A stretch of 64,000 nt of DNA from Rhodoferax bucti (GCF_005876985.1 NZ_VAHD01000001.1:1-64000); one strand, 5' to 3'. Positions 30,858 to 40,613 are shown, counted from the stretch's first letter. A program made the numbers and translations. Notes: generated from the letters alone by a model not told the origin.

Positions 30858-32137
30858 GCGCACCTCTTCTCCCCGGCCAACCCCATATCCATTACGCCAA
30901 CGCGCAACTCCAAGTGGAAGGCTGCGCGCTCGACGCACTGGCATCTGCCCATGGCACCCCGCTTTTTGTGTACTCCAAGGCCTCCATGCTGGACGCGCTG
31001 GCCGCCTACCAACGCGGTTTCGCCGGACGCAACGCCCGCATCTGCTATGCCATGAAGGCCAACTCCTCGCTGGCTATCCTGCAACTGTTTGCGCAAGCCG
31101 GCTGCGGCTTCGACATCGTGTCCGAGGGCGAACTGGCCCGGGTGCTGGCTGCCGGAGCGCAAGCGGACAAGGTCATCTTCTCCGGCGTGGGCAAAACGCG
31201 GGCGGAAATGACCCGCGCACTGGAAGTGGGCATTGGCTGCTTCAACGTGGAGAGCGAGGCAGAAATCGACGTGCTGAACGAGGTCGCACTAGGCTTGGGC
31301 AAGCGCGCGCCCATCAGCATCCGTGTCAATCCGAACGTGGACCCCAAAACCCACCCTTACATCTCCACGGGTCTCAAAGGCAACAAGTTCGGGATTGCGC
31401 ATGAACGCACCCTCATGACATACCAACGCGCAGCCGCCCTGCCCGGCCTGCAAGTGGTGGGCATTGACTGCCACATTGGCTCCCAAATCACCGAAGAAAC
31501 ACCCTACCTGGATGCCATGGACCGCATGCTGGACTTGGTCGAGTCCATCGAGGCAGCGGGCATCCCCATCCACCACATCGACTTCGGCGGCGGACTGGGC
31601 ATCAACTACAACGGCGATACGCCCCCTGCAGCTGATGCCTTGTGGCACAAACTGCTCGCCAAGCTGGATGCCCGTGGCTTCGGCCAGCGCCAGCTGATGA
31701 TCGAACCAGGCCGCTCCCTGGTGGGCAACGCGGGCGTGTGTGTGACCGAGGTGCTCTACATGAAGCCCGGTGAGCAAAAAAACTTCTGCATCGTGGATGC
31801 CGCGATGAACGACCTGCCCCGCCCTGCGATGTACCAGGCCTTTCACAGCATCGTCCCTCTGCAGCAAGCGGCGGTGGCTACGGCAGGCTCGGACGTGTTC
31901 GACGTGGTGGGCCCGGTGTGCGAAAGCGGAGACTGGATTGGCCACGACCGCGCACTGCAGGTGAAAGCGGGCGACAAACTGGCCGTGCTGTCTGCCGGTG
32001 CGTATTGCATGAGCATGTCCAGCAACTACAACTCACGGCCCAAAGCCGCAGAGATATTGGTAGACGGCACAGTAAGCCACCTGATCCGCCAGCGCGACAG
32101 CTTCGCAGACCAGATTCGTGGCGAAAAGCTGCTTTAA
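30854..32137 (+). CDS. lysA: Diaminopimelate decarboxylase
   Basis: 427 residues from the ATG at 30854. The PLP enzyme makes lysine from meso-diaminopimelate. The PLP lysine is in ICYAMKANSS (about residue 73); HIGSQI, the GGGLGI phosphate-binding loop, EPGRSLVGNAG, and CESGDWIG near the C-terminus are the class III decarboxylase signatures. Translation is coupled to lptM. A dispersed-repeat copy begins immediately after its TAA. Confidence 0.97.
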   Translation: MSAPLLPGQPHIHYANAQLQVEGCALDALASAHGTPLFVYSKASMLDALAAYQRGFAGRNARICYAMKANSSLAILQLFAQAGCGFDIVSEGELARVLAAGAQADKVIFSGVGKTRAEMTRALEVGIGCFNVESEAEIDVLNEVALGLGKRAPISIRVNPNVDPKTHPYISTGLKGNKFGIAHERTLMTYQRAAALPGLQVVGIDCHIGSQITEETPYLDAMDRMLDLVESIEAAGIPIHHIDFGGGLGINYNGDTPPAADALWHKLLAKLDARGFGQRQLMIEPGRSLVGNAGVCVTEVLYMKPGEQKNFCIVDAAMNDLPRPAMYQAFHSIVPLQQAAVATAGSDVFDVVGPVCESGDWIGHDRALQVKAGDKLAVLSAGAYCMSMSSNYNSRPKAAEILVDGTVSHLIRQRDSFADQIRGEKLL

Positions 32138-32195
32138 TTGCTACTAAAAACATAGCTGCTTGCGCATATTTCACGTGCGCTAGCGGCTATTTTTA
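32138..32195 (+). repeat. Dispersed repeat, best-preserved (type) copy
   Basis: TTGCTACTAAAAAC, then arm ATAGCTGCTTGCGCA, nine bases, arm TGCGCTAGCGGCTAT, then TTTT. The arms are imperfect inverted complements (13 of 15 positions), so RNA or single-stranded DNA would fold into a long hairpin. It lies between the convergent genes lysA and msrQ and contributes the last codons and TAG stop of msrQ. Confidence 0.8.
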
Positions 32196-32785
32196 CCTAT
32201 AAACCGGCGAATGCGCCAGCCCAGCAATAGGCTGAGAATGGCGGCGTAGACCGCCACCTCGGCAAAGTTGTTTTTGCCGGCGCGCATCCAGAAAAAATGC
32301 AGGATGGCAAGCACCGCCACCGCATACACACTGCGGTGCAGGGCCTGCCAGCGCTTGGCGCCTATCGCTTTGATGGCCCGGTTGAAGGAAGTAGCGGCCA
32401 GCGCGCTCAGCAGCACCATGGCAGCAAAGCCCACCAGAATGAACGGGCGCTTGAGAATGTCGGCGGCAATATCCGCCAGCTCCAGCCCCATGTCCAGCCA
32501 GCTATAGGCCGCCACATGCAACATGCCATAGCAAAAGGTGGATACGCCCACCATGCGCCTGAAGCGCGCCAGCCCGGTCCAGCCCGTCTGCACCCGCAGC
32601 GGCGTCATCAGCAGCGTCAGGCACAGCAAACGCAGCGTCCAGTCCCCGGTGGAGCGGATCAACGCTTCTGCGGGGTTAGCGCCAAACTGATCGGCAAACG
32701 CCGCCCACACGAGGTACGCCAAGGGGCCACAGAGGATGAGCAACAGGCACGGCTTCGCAGCGCGGTGTAACAACCACGTGTTCAT
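32180..32785 (-). CDS. msrQ: MsrPQ heme-binding membrane subunit MsrQ
   Basis: 201 residues from the ATG at 32785; a TTG nine bases earlier is possible. Six membrane helices of the ferric-reductase-like fold, with heme His candidates in YGMLHVAAYSW, WQALHRSVY and ILHFFWMRAG. It passes electrons from quinol/flavin to MsrP for repair of oxidised periplasmic methionines. The last residues (KNSR) and the stop codon are encoded within a dispersed-repeat copy, so the native C-terminus may have been replaced. Confidence 0.94.
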   Translation of the reverse strand: MNTWLLHRAAKPCLLLILCGPLAYLVWAAFADQFGANPAEALIRSTGDWTLRLLCLTLLMTPLRVQTGWTGLARFRRMVGVSTFCYGMLHVAAYSWLDMGLELADIAADILKRPFILVGFAAMVLLSALAATSFNRAIKAIGAKRWQALHRSVYAVAVLAILHFFWMRAGKNNFAEVAVYAAILSLLLGWRIRRFIGKNSR

Positions 32786-32800
32786 TGCAAACAATCAGGT

Positions 32801-33808
32801 TTAGAAAAACTTCTTCAGGTCCATACCGGCGTACAACTGACCCACTTGGGCCTCGTAGCCGTTGAACATGAGGGTTTTGCGCTTTTTGGCAAACAGCCCG
32901 TCTTCGCCAATACGGCGCTCGGTCGCCTGGCTCCAGCGGGGGTGGTCGACATTCGGATTGACGTTGGAATAGAAACCGTACTCGTTGGCCGCTGCTTTGT
33001 TCCACGCGGTTGCAGGTGGCTTCTCGGTGAAGCGGATTTTCACGATGCTCTTGCCGCTCTTGAAGCCATACTTCCACGGAACGACCAAGCGCACCGGCGC
33101 ACCGCTCTGGTTGGGCAGCACCTCGCCATACATGCCGAAAGTCAATAAGGTCAGCGGGTGCTGCGCCTCGTCCAGACGCAGGCCTTCCACATAGGGCCAG
33201 TCCAGCACGCGGGAGCCCACGAATGGCATAGTTTTCGGATCTGCCAGCGTCACAAACTCGACATATTTGGCGCTGCCTAACGGCTCCACTTTTTTGATCA
33301 GCTCTGCCAGCGAATAGCCCACCCACGGAATCACCATGGACCAACCCTCTACGCAGCGCAAACGGTAAATGCGCTCCTCCAGAGGGCTGAGCTTGAGCAA
33401 GTCTTCCAAGGCGAATTTGCCCGGCTTTTTGACCAGCCCCTCAATCTCGACCGTCCACGGCGCCGTTTTCAGGGTGTGGGCGTTGACGGCGGGGTCGGCC
33501 TTGTCCGTGCCGAACTCATAGAAATTGTTGTAGGTGCTGGCGTCTTTGTAAGGCGTCACTTTTTCGGAAGTAACCGCACCGTCCACCGCAGTAGGTTTGG
33601 TATTCAAGGCAGCTAGCTTGCCGGGCTTGGCGCCCCAGCCCGCGCCCTGGGCCATGGCTTTGCGCGAGGCCCATGTAGCCAGGCCGGCACCCGCCACCCC
33701 GGTTGCCATCTGCTTGAGCAAACGGCGGCGGTCTTGGTAGACCACCTGCGGGGTGATTTCGCTGGAAACCGGGTGCTCGAATCCGTTGGAGGATGACTTG
33801 AGGTGCAT
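32801..33808 (-). CDS. msrP: Protein-methionine-sulfoxide reductase catalytic subunit MsrP
   Basis: 335 residues. Twin-arginine signal ([20 protein letters not shown]) for folded export; molybdopterin domain with the Mo-coordinating Cys in [16 protein letters not shown] (about 148). WSQATERR and the [16 protein letters not shown] [13 protein letters not shown] tail are family features. It reduces both diastereomers of Met-sulfoxide in periplasmic proteins. AGGAAG precedes the ATG; msrQ follows 15 bases downstream. Confidence 0.95.
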   Translation of the reverse strand: MHLKSSSNGFEHPVSSEITPQVVYQDRRRLLKQMATGVAGAGLATWASRKAMAQGAGWGAKPGKLAALNTKPTAVDGAVTSEKVTPYKDASTYNNFYEFGTDKADPAVNAHTLKTAPWTVEIEGLVKKPGKFALEDLLKLSPLEERIYRLRCVEGWSMVIPWVGYSLAELIKKVEPLGSAKYVEFVTLADPKTMPFVGSRVLDWPYVEGLRLDEAQHPLTLLTFGMYGEVLPNQSGAPVRLVVPWKYGFKSGKSIVKIRFTEKPPATAWNKAAANEYGFYSNVNPNVDHPRWSQATERRIGEDGLFAKKRKTLMFNGYEAQVGQLYAGMDLKKFF

Positions 33809-33853
33809 AGAGACTTCCTTGTTTCCAGTTTGGTCGTGGGAGACCGGGTTTTC

Positions 33854-35212
33854 TTACAAAGTTCCGTAGCTGTGCAATCCGCTCAGGAACATGTTGACGC
33901 CAATGAAGGCAAATGTGGTCACCGCCAAGCCCGCCAGTGCCCACCAGGCCGCCACGGTGCCCCGCAGGCCCTTCATCAGGCGCATGTGCAACCAGGCCGC
34001 ATAGTTCAACCACACGATGAGGGCCCAGGTTTCCTTGGGGTCCCAGCTCCAGTAACCACCCCACGCCTCTGCCGCCCACAAGGCACCCAGCACGGTAGCA
34101 ATGGTGAAAAACGCAAAGCCGACTGCGATGGACTTGTACATCACGTCGTCCAGCACCTCCAGCTCGGGCAACTTGGCGGCGATCGCGCGGCGGCCCAACA
34201 AAATGCCCGCCACGATCAAGGCGGAGATGCCGAAGTACATGGCCCAGTAGTCACTCAAGCCGCTCGCAGAAGACTTGCGGAACACAATCGGCTCAAAACA
34301 CAGCACCACGCCCAGCAACCACAAGGGCGCCATGCGGTACCACTTGGTCTCGGTTGCCTGCTGTTTGATCAGGTAGGCAAAGGCCACCATGGCGGCCAAA
34401 GCAAACGTGCCATAGCCAATGAAATTGGCTGGCACATGAAGCTTCATCCACCAGCTTTTGAGGGCCGGCACCAAAGGCTGAATTTCTTGCGCCTGGCGCT
34501 CCACCGTGTACCAGAGCAAAAAGCCCACGGCCGCACTCACCACCAGCATGACAAACGCCCCCAAGGCACGGGTGTTGTACTGTGCCTCGAAGTACAGGTA
34601 AAACACCGCCGTCATCCAGCAAAACATGACGAACACTTCATACAGATTGCTCACCGGGATGTGACCGATATCCGCCCCCAGCAGATAGCTCTCAAACCAG
34701 CGCACCATGGTGCCTGTCAGCGCCATCGTGACCGCAGCCCACACCAGACGCGACGCCACCAGCTCCAGCCCCTCTGCGCGGCCTTTGGCAAACACGCCAA
34801 TCCAGTAAAACAACGTGGCCATGAAGAAGAGCATGCTCATCCACAAAATGGCCGATTGGCTGGACAAAAAGTACTTCAGCCAGAACACCGACTCAGCACG
34901 GGCCAAGTCGCCCTGGTAGGCATTGACACCCAGCAAGGACAGCGCTGCCACGCCCAACATCAGGCGTTGTAAAGGCGTCCACAGCCACCCCAGCCACACC
35001 GCGGCCGGAATGGCCGCCAACAGGATGCCTTTTTCATAAACATCCATAGCGTCCTGGTAACGGAAAAAGGCAAACAGCCCGCCCGCGACCACCAATGCGG
35101 CAAAGAGCCAAGCCCACACCGAGCGTTGGAAATAGCCTTGGTTCAACGTGAGGGTGACAGTCTGCGACGCGGGCGCAGGGGTGTTGGCAGATACAGCACT
35201 CATCTTGTTCAT
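33854..35212 (-). CDS. ccsB: System II cytochrome c synthase subunit CcsB/CcsA type
   Basis: 452 residues from the ATG at 35212, which overlaps the resB stop (ATGA); the ATG at 35203 has better spacing from AAGGA and is an alternative. Multi-pass membrane protein with the Trp-rich heme-handling motif AWGGYWSWDPKETWALIVWL (about 390-410) and conserved flanking His residues. With ResB it exports heme and attaches it to c-type apocytochromes. Confidence 0.94.
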   Translation of the reverse strand: MNKMSAVSANTPAPASQTVTLTLNQGYFQRSVWAWLFAALVVAGGLFAFFRYQDAMDVYEKGILLAAIPAAVWLGWLWTPLQRLMLGVAALSLLGVNAYQGDLARAESVFWLKYFLSSQSAILWMSMLFFMATLFYWIGVFAKGRAEGLELVASRLVWAAVTMALTGTMVRWFESYLLGADIGHIPVSNLYEVFVMFCWMTAVFYLYFEAQYNTRALGAFVMLVVSAAVGFLLWYTVERQAQEIQPLVPALKSWWMKLHVPANFIGYGTFALAAMVAFAYLIKQQATETKWYRMAPLWLLGVVLCFEPIVFRKSSASGLSDYWAMYFGISALIVAGILLGRRAIAAKLPELEVLDDVMYKSIAVGFAFFTIATVLGALWAAEAWGGYWSWDPKETWALIVWLNYAAWLHMRLMKGLRGTVAAWWALAGLAVTTFAFIGVNMFLSGLHSYGTL

Positions 35213-37344
35213 TCCTTCCAAGCTAAAAGCCGGCGTTTCAGGTGATCGAATTCTTTGTCGCCGTCCATGGTCTTGCGGTTAGTGGACAGGGCCATGGTCG
35301 CTTTGGTAGTTTGCGGATCCCCCTCGGCGGGCTCCAACCATATCCACAATCGGCGCTCCCGCACATAGAGCATCGCAAATACCCCGAGTATCAGCAGCGC
35401 ACACCCGAGGTACACCACCGTTTTGCCGGGGGCACGGGCCACCTGGAACACACTGGCCTGCACCTGCGTGAAGTCGGTGAGCGAGAGCACAAAGGGCGCG
35501 GGGTACAGAGGCACGTCACTCAGCGCGAGTACCGCCTGGGTCATGAACATCTGGGTCGCAGCATCGGCGGGCATCGGCTTGAGGCCCGCTTTCTCGCGGC
35601 TGAGCTGCGCCAGTTCATAGAGCACACCATTCAGGATGCGGACCAAGACCTCACCCGCCCGGCTGCGCTCGGCCTCCGGCACATTGGCCTCAATAAAGTC
35701 AGACACCGCCTGCAAGCCCGCCGTCTGGTTGGGGCCCGCGGTTTCACCCGCACCGGCAAACAACTGCAGCGCACGGTTGGCAGAGCCCGCCAGTTGCTGG
35801 GCCAGGTCTTGCCGCTTAGGGTCCATGGCTTTGCTGGCATAGCGCTTAACTGCCTGCTCACGCAAAGCCGGGTCTGCCAGCGCACGGCTGAGGCGCAAAA
35901 ACCCGTCCATGGAGCCATCTGCATCCGCCGGAATCCGCAAATACCGGAACGGGTTGGCCGGGCTGTCCCGCATACCCAGCAGGAACACCGGAACGCCATC
36001 CCCCAGATCCACCGGCAGCATGTAATTGTTGAACTCCCGAGCCTGCCCCGCCTTGTCCCGCAACTTGTAGCTGAAGCTGGGGCCCACGTTGCGCAAGGCT
36101 TTGGAGTCTTTGTGCTTGTTGGCCGCACCCATTTGCGAATCCAGCGCAGCGGCGAGGTCCACGCCACGTACATCGGTCTTGCCGCCCGCTTCTTTGCCCA
36201 GGTTTTCGACGTTGATCACCCGCAAGCCGGTGTACTCCACCGTCAAATCGTCTCCCGCCGTACCGCCTTGGTTGGACAGCCCCGCAGAGCCGCCCACCAG
36301 GCCCTTGAGTTCAAATGCAGGGCCTGCATGACGCAAGGGCAACCCCTTGAAGGTCAGGTTCGACCCGCCATCGTCAAAGCTGGATTGGTAGATTTCGATG
36401 CCTTTGTAGCTCGCCGGGTGGTTCACCTCCACACGTGCAGGCGTTTGCTCACCCGTGGCTTTATCGTGGATCACGATATCGCTGGCAAACAATTTGGGCA
36501 TGCCAGTGGAGTAATACTCCACTACAAATTTTTTCAACTCCACCGCAAATGGCAGCTCTTGCAAAAGGATGCCATCCGATTGGCTCAAAATCGCAGTGCT
36601 GGACTGGGTCCCCTCCGCCACCATCAGGTTGCCACGGAAGGTGGGGTTGCGCTCTCCCAAGCGGTGTTGCTGCGGCACATCGGCAATCAGTCCGCCGCCT
36701 TTGTACGCCGACTTGCCGTTGAACAACATTTGCGCCCGCACCACCAGATCACCATCCAGCAAACCACCCAGACACACCAGCACAATCGCGCTGTGTGCCG
36801 CGATGTAACCCAGCTTGTTGCTGGCACCCGCCTTGGCCGCCAGCATCCAGCCAGTGCCGCGTGGCGTTTCCCGCGACTGCAGCTTCACCTTCCAGCCACC
36901 ACCCGCCAACAAGGCACCCAAACGCTTGGCAGATGCTTCTGCCGGTTCAGTCCACTTCGCCTGGGCCTTGTGCCCGAAGGCTTGCAGGCTCTGTGCCCGG
37001 ATGTTTTCTTTGTAAGAACGCAGGTCCGCCAGGATTTTGGGGGTGTTACGCAGCACGCAGAGCGACGTGCTTGTCACCAGAAACGCCAAGATCAACAAGA
37101 ACCACCAGGCGCTGTACACGTTGTACAGACTGGCCCGCTCAAACACCTCGGCCCAGAAAGGACCGAACTGGTTGACATAGTTTCCCAGTGGCTCGTGCTG
37201 CTTGAGCACAGTGCCGATAACGGAGGCAATGCAGATGACCGTCAGCAAGGAAATGGCAAACCGCATGGACGACAGCAACTCCACGGTTGCCCGCCATACG
37301 CGGGAGCCGGCGGCAATCTCAAGGCCTTGGGTGGAAACGGTCAT
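35209..37344 (-). CDS. resB: System II cytochrome c maturation protein ResB/Ccs1
   Basis: 711 residues from the ATG at 37344. An upstream in-frame ATG at 37377 lies inside the preceding terminator hairpin and is rejected. N-terminal helices (SSMRFAISLLTVICIASVIGTVL), the KQHEPLGNYVNQFGPFW motif, a large periplasmic region of about 400 residues, and a last helix (VVYLGCALLILGVFAMLYV). It forms the synthase with CcsB. The neighbouring cytochrome c4 gene is a likely client. Confidence 0.94.
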   Translation of the reverse strand: MTVSTQGLEIAAGSRVWRATVELLSSMRFAISLLTVICIASVIGTVLKQHEPLGNYVNQFGPFWAEVFERASLYNVYSAWWFLLILAFLVTSTSLCVLRNTPKILADLRSYKENIRAQSLQAFGHKAQAKWTEPAEASAKRLGALLAGGGWKVKLQSRETPRGTGWMLAAKAGASNKLGYIAAHSAIVLVCLGGLLDGDLVVRAQMLFNGKSAYKGGGLIADVPQQHRLGERNPTFRGNLMVAEGTQSSTAILSQSDGILLQELPFAVELKKFVVEYYSTGMPKLFASDIVIHDKATGEQTPARVEVNHPASYKGIEIYQSSFDDGGSNLTFKGLPLRHAGPAFELKGLVGGSAGLSNQGGTAGDDLTVEYTGLRVINVENLGKEAGGKTDVRGVDLAAALDSQMGAANKHKDSKALRNVGPSFSYKLRDKAGQAREFNNYMLPVDLGDGVPVFLLGMRDSPANPFRYLRIPADADGSMDGFLRLSRALADPALREQAVKRYASKAMDPKRQDLAQQLAGSANRALQLFAGAGETAGPNQTAGLQAVSDFIEANVPEAERSRAGEVLVRILNGVLYELAQLSREKAGLKPMPADAATQMFMTQAVLALSDVPLYPAPFVLSLTDFTQVQASVFQVARAPGKTVVYLGCALLILGVFAMLYVRERRLWIWLEPAEGDPQTTKATMALSTNRKTMDGDKEFDHLKRRLLAWKE

Positions 37345-37356
37345 GAAGAGAACAAT

Positions 37357-37395
37357 CAAAAAAAAAAGGCAGGCCATCCTGTGGATGGTCCCGCC
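37357..37395 (-). terminator. Rho-independent terminator after the cytochrome c4 gene
   Basis: GGCAGGCCATCC (37368-37379) pairs with GGATGGTCCCGCC (37383-37395), with a small internal loop, followed on the minus strand by a run of ten T. It separates the cytochrome gene from resB. Confidence 0.85.
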
Positions 37396-37448
37396 TATTG
37401 GGTTGCTAGCGCCCGCTTTGGTTCCGCAGAACCTTCAAAGTCAGCGAA

Positions 37449-38087
37449 TCAGCGGAGTCCGGCGATGTAGTCAGCCACCGCCTTGATTTCGCGGTCGTTC
37501 AGCTTGGCTGCCACTTGTGTCATTTGCAGACTGTTTTTGCGACCACCGTCACGGAACGCGGTCAACTGGGCAATCGAATAATCCGCATGCTGACCACTCA
37601 AACGAGGGTATTGGGAGGGGATGCCTGCGCCATTGGGGCTATGGCAACCTGCACAAGCGGGAACCTGACGATCTGCGATACCACCACGGTAGATGCGCTC
37701 GCCCAAGGTCACCAGTTCCTTGTCTTTGGCAAAGCCGGGCTTGGCCTTCTTGCTGGTCACCCAGTAAGCAATGTTCTTCATGTCCTCATCGCTCAAGGCA
37801 GAGGCAAAGCCCTTCATGACAGCGTTGTTGCGCTTGTCAGACTTGAATTCCTGCAGCTGCTTCACCAGGTATTCGGGATGCTGTTGCGCCAGCTTGGGGT
37901 AGGCGGGCGTGCCGGAGTTGCCGTCTGCCCCGTGGCAGGCAGCGCACACCGCGCCAAAGCTGGCTTCGCCCTTGGCCAAATCCGGCTTGGCCACCTTGGG
38001 GGCCTCATGTTTGGGCTCTTCAGCATAAGAAGAGACAGCAAGCGTGGCCACCGAAGCGGCAATGATCAATTGGGCAATCAACTTCAT
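37449..38087 (-). CDS. Diheme cytochrome c4-type protein
   Basis: 212 residues from the ATG at 38087. The signal peptide (MKLIAQLIIAASVATLAVSS, cleavage near SYA) is followed by two heme c sites, CAACH (about 48) and CAGCH (about 145), each domain with a distal Met candidate (AVMKGFAS; LQMTQVA). The two-fold repeat layout and size are those of cytochrome c4, a periplasmic carrier feeding terminal oxidases. It has its own terminator. Confidence 0.93.
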   Translation of the reverse strand: MKLIAQLIIAASVATLAVSSYAEEPKHEAPKVAKPDLAKGEASFGAVCAACHGADGNSGTPAYPKLAQQHPEYLVKQLQEFKSDKRNNAVMKGFASALSDEDMKNIAYWVTSKKAKPGFAKDKELVTLGERIYRGGIADRQVPACAGCHSPNGAGIPSQYPRLSGQHADYSIAQLTAFRDGGRKNSLQMTQVAAKLNDREIKAVADYIAGLR

Positions 38088-38157
38088 AGGAATGTTATGT
38101 CTGGTGAGCAAAACTGCACCATTCTACAATGCAGCTCTGGGTTTACCTTCTAATTCA

Positions 38158-38892
38158 ATGACCACCACACAAAACCCAAAGGGCAGCACGCCCTACGCCA
38201 AGTCTTCTACCGCCTCCGAAAAAAGCGCCGCCACGGTTGCCTTGGGCTGGCTGCACACCGCACGCTTTCTGACCACAGCGCCCCAGTTGCACTTCTTGCC
38301 GGAGCTGGATGTGCCAGAAATCGCCTTCGTGGGGCGCTCCAACGCAGGCAAATCGACCTGCATCAACACCCTCACCCAGCAAAAACAGCTGGCGTTTGCC
38401 TCCAAAAAACCCGGACGCACCCAGCACATCAACCTGTTTGCCTTGGGCAAACAAGGCGCCACCGACGCAGTGCTGACCGACTTGCCAGGCTACGGCTACG
38501 CAGCGGTGCCCAAGCAGGACAAAATTCGCTGGCAGCAGGTAATGGCGAATTACCTCGTCACCCGTAAAAATCTCAAGGCCATCGTGCTGATGTGCGATCC
38601 ACGTCATGGCATGACAGAACTTGATGAAATCCTGCTGGATGTGATCCGCCCCCGGGTCGCGGAAGGTTTGAAGTTTCTGGTGATTCTGACCAAGGCCGAC
38701 AAGCTCACCCGCACCGAAGGTGCGAAGGTGTTGTCCATTACCAAGCTACAAGCCGGCGGTGGTGAAGTTCGCCTGTTTTCAGCCACCAAGCGCACTGGCA
38801 TTGATGAAGTGGCGACGCTGCTGTGGGACTGGGCACACCCCAATGCCCCTGCAGCCGAAGAGCCCGCCACAGCGCCTGCGACACCTCAGTAA
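38158..38892 (+). CDS. engB: Ribosome biogenesis GTPase EngB (YihA/YsxC)
   Basis: 244 residues from the ATG at 38158. G1 GRSNAGKST (about 60), G3 DLPGYGYA, G4 TKADK and a G5-like SATKRTG are intact; the N-terminal leader with ARFLTTAPQLHFLPE is typical. It acts in large-subunit assembly. Its stop overlaps the convergent lpxL stop by seven bases. It is divergent from the cytochrome gene with a 70-base gap. Confidence 0.96.
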   Translation: MTTTQNPKGSTPYAKSSTASEKSAATVALGWLHTARFLTTAPQLHFLPELDVPEIAFVGRSNAGKSTCINTLTQQKQLAFASKKPGRTQHINLFALGKQGATDAVLTDLPGYGYAAVPKQDKIRWQQVMANYLVTRKNLKAIVLMCDPRHGMTELDEILLDVIRPRVAEGLKFLVILTKADKLTRTEGAKVLSITKLQAGGGEVRLFSATKRTGIDEVATLLWDWAHPNAPAAEEPATAPATPQ

Positions 38893-39746
38893 GGAGGCGT
38901 TACGCCTGCAGGCTGGTCTTTGAAGCGCTTGTGCACCCAGTAGTACTGCTCCGGCATGGCGTTGATATAGGTCTCCAACGTACGGTTCATGCTGGCGGTA
39001 TCCGCTTCCAGATCCCCACTGGGAAAGTCCGCCCAGGCTGGCAATACGTCGATGTGGTAGCCATGCGGCGCCAAACGGCAGATCACCGGCACGACCTTGG
39101 CGCGTGACAAGCGCGCAAAGCGCGACAAAGAAGGCACCGTCGCCGCGGGGCGACCGTAAAAAGGGACGAATACCGATTCTTCGGGCCCGAAATTCATATC
39201 GGGCAGCAGGTACAAGGGCTCCCCGGCCTTCAGCCCGGCAATGATGGGTTTCACCCCCTCAATCCGGCCAAACAGGCGCCCACCCAAGCGCTGTCGTCCG
39301 GCCAGGATCCAGGCATCCGCAACCTTGTTGGCTTGGTCGGTATAAATCGTAGTGAAGCTGCGGTCGACCTGCTGTGTCAACGCAGTCCAGCCGGCATCTA
39401 ACCCCACAAAATGCGGCGCGAACAATACGGTAGGGGTATGCCCCTCCAATTCATGCAGTGCCCCGGACAAGCGCAAGCGCTGGCGCAATACGGCGGGTTC
39501 GGCATGCCACAGCCAACCCCGATCCAGCCACGCCTGGGCAAAGGCAACAAAAGTACGCAGCGCCAGACGCCGACGCTGCGCGGGCGGCAGGTCCGGAAAA
39601 CAAATCCTCAAATTGGTGTGGACCACGTGGCGGCGTGAGCGCACGACGGCATACAACCCCCACCCCAACACCACACCCAGCGCCCGTAGCACTGGGAGCG
39701 GCAAACGCCCCAACACTTCGATGCCCCGCAATATCCAACGACTCAT
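38886..39746 (-). CDS. Lipid A late acyltransferase (LpxL/HtrB family)
   Basis: 286 residues from the ATG at 39746 (MSRWILRGIEVLGRLPLPVL). The catalytic HX4D motif is FAPHFVGLDAGW (about 123), and YLLPDMNFGPEESVFVPFYGRPA is the conserved glycan-binding region. It adds a secondary acyl chain to Kdo-lipid A at the inner membrane. The second paralogue lies seven bases upstream; together they probably supply the two secondary acylations. Confidence 0.93.
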   Translation of the reverse strand: MSRWILRGIEVLGRLPLPVLRALGVVLGWGLYAVVRSRRHVVHTNLRICFPDLPPAQRRRLALRTFVAFAQAWLDRGWLWHAEPAVLRQRLRLSGALHELEGHTPTVLFAPHFVGLDAGWTALTQQVDRSFTTIYTDQANKVADAWILAGRQRLGGRLFGRIEGVKPIIAGLKAGEPLYLLPDMNFGPEESVFVPFYGRPAATVPSLSRFARLSRAKVVPVICRLAPHGYHIDVLPAWADFPSGDLEADTASMNRTLETYINAMPEQYYWVHKRFKDQPAGVTPPY

Positions 39747-39753
39747 GCTTTGA

Positions 39754-40605
39754 CTAACCCTCTTGCGTAGAGCCGGTGTCCGGCTGACGGGGCTGTTTAT
39801 AACGCGCATACCCCCACAAGTATTGCGAGGGCAACTGCCGGATCACCTGCTCCATGGCGGCATTGATTTGGGCTGTCGCCTCGCTCAAATCCCGGGACAA
39901 GGCCACTTCGTAGGGTTGCACACATACCTTGTACCCCGCACCCGCCGGCAATCGCTCGCCCCATGCCAACACCACACGCGCCCCGGTTTGCTGCGCCAAA
40001 CGGGCCGCCAATGTCATGGTGTAGGCCGGTTGCCCGAAAAACGGCACCCAAGCCCCTTGCCCCTCGGGCGGAACCTGATCAGGTAACAACCCTACACACG
40101 CGCCGGCCCTCAGCGCCTTGATGAGCTGCTTGACACCCGCCAGGTTGGCCGGTGCCGTGTGCAGCCCGGGCCGGGAACGACTGGCTTCCACAATGCGGCG
40201 CAACCACGGCTGACGTGCGGGCCGATACAGCACCGTCATGGCAGAACCCGAGGCGCCGAAGCGTTGGGCATAGGCTTGCGCAGTGACTTCAAAACTACCC
40301 AAGTGGGGCGTTAAAAAAATGATGCCACGCCGCTCTGCCAACGCCTGCTCGATGTGGTGTGCACCATCCCACTGCACTGCCACCGGCGCACCCAGCCACA
40401 ACTTGGGTAGCTCCAGCACCATGTGGCCTGCCGCAGCAACAGCCGCGCGCGCGTCTGCAACGGACACGCCTGCCAAACGGATATGTGCCTGAAAACGATG
40501 ACGGTATTCCGCAGACAAGGCGTACACCACCCACCCGCACAACGCACCCAACGCGTGCAACAGACGCAGGGGCCAGCGGGAAAGGAATTGAAATACAAAG
40601 GCCAT
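39754..40605 (-). CDS. Lipid A late acyltransferase paralogue (LpxL/LpxM family)
   Basis: 283 residues. Membrane anchor WPLRLLHALGALCGWVVYAL; the acyltransferase motif is HX4E (FLTPHLGSFEVTAQ, about 118), with GLLPDQVPPEGQGAWVPFFGQPAYT. The Glu in place of Asp is seen in part of this family. It is divergent from metK, with 180 bases between. Confidence 0.92.
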   Translation of the reverse strand: MAFVFQFLSRWPLRLLHALGALCGWVVYALSAEYRHRFQAHIRLAGVSVADARAAVAAAGHMVLELPKLWLGAPVAVQWDGAHHIEQALAERRGIIFLTPHLGSFEVTAQAYAQRFGASGSAMTVLYRPARQPWLRRIVEASRSRPGLHTAPANLAGVKQLIKALRAGACVGLLPDQVPPEGQGAWVPFFGQPAYTMTLAARLAQQTGARVVLAWGERLPAGAGYKVCVQPYEVALSRDLSEATAQINAAMEQVIRQLPSQYLWGYARYKQPRQPDTGSTQEG

Positions 40606-40613
40606 GGGTGGGC

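Noticed and set aside
35242..37470. A 742-codon plus-strand frame opposite resB
   Set aside because: Antisense shadow of resB; no recognisable motif and no ribosome-binding site.
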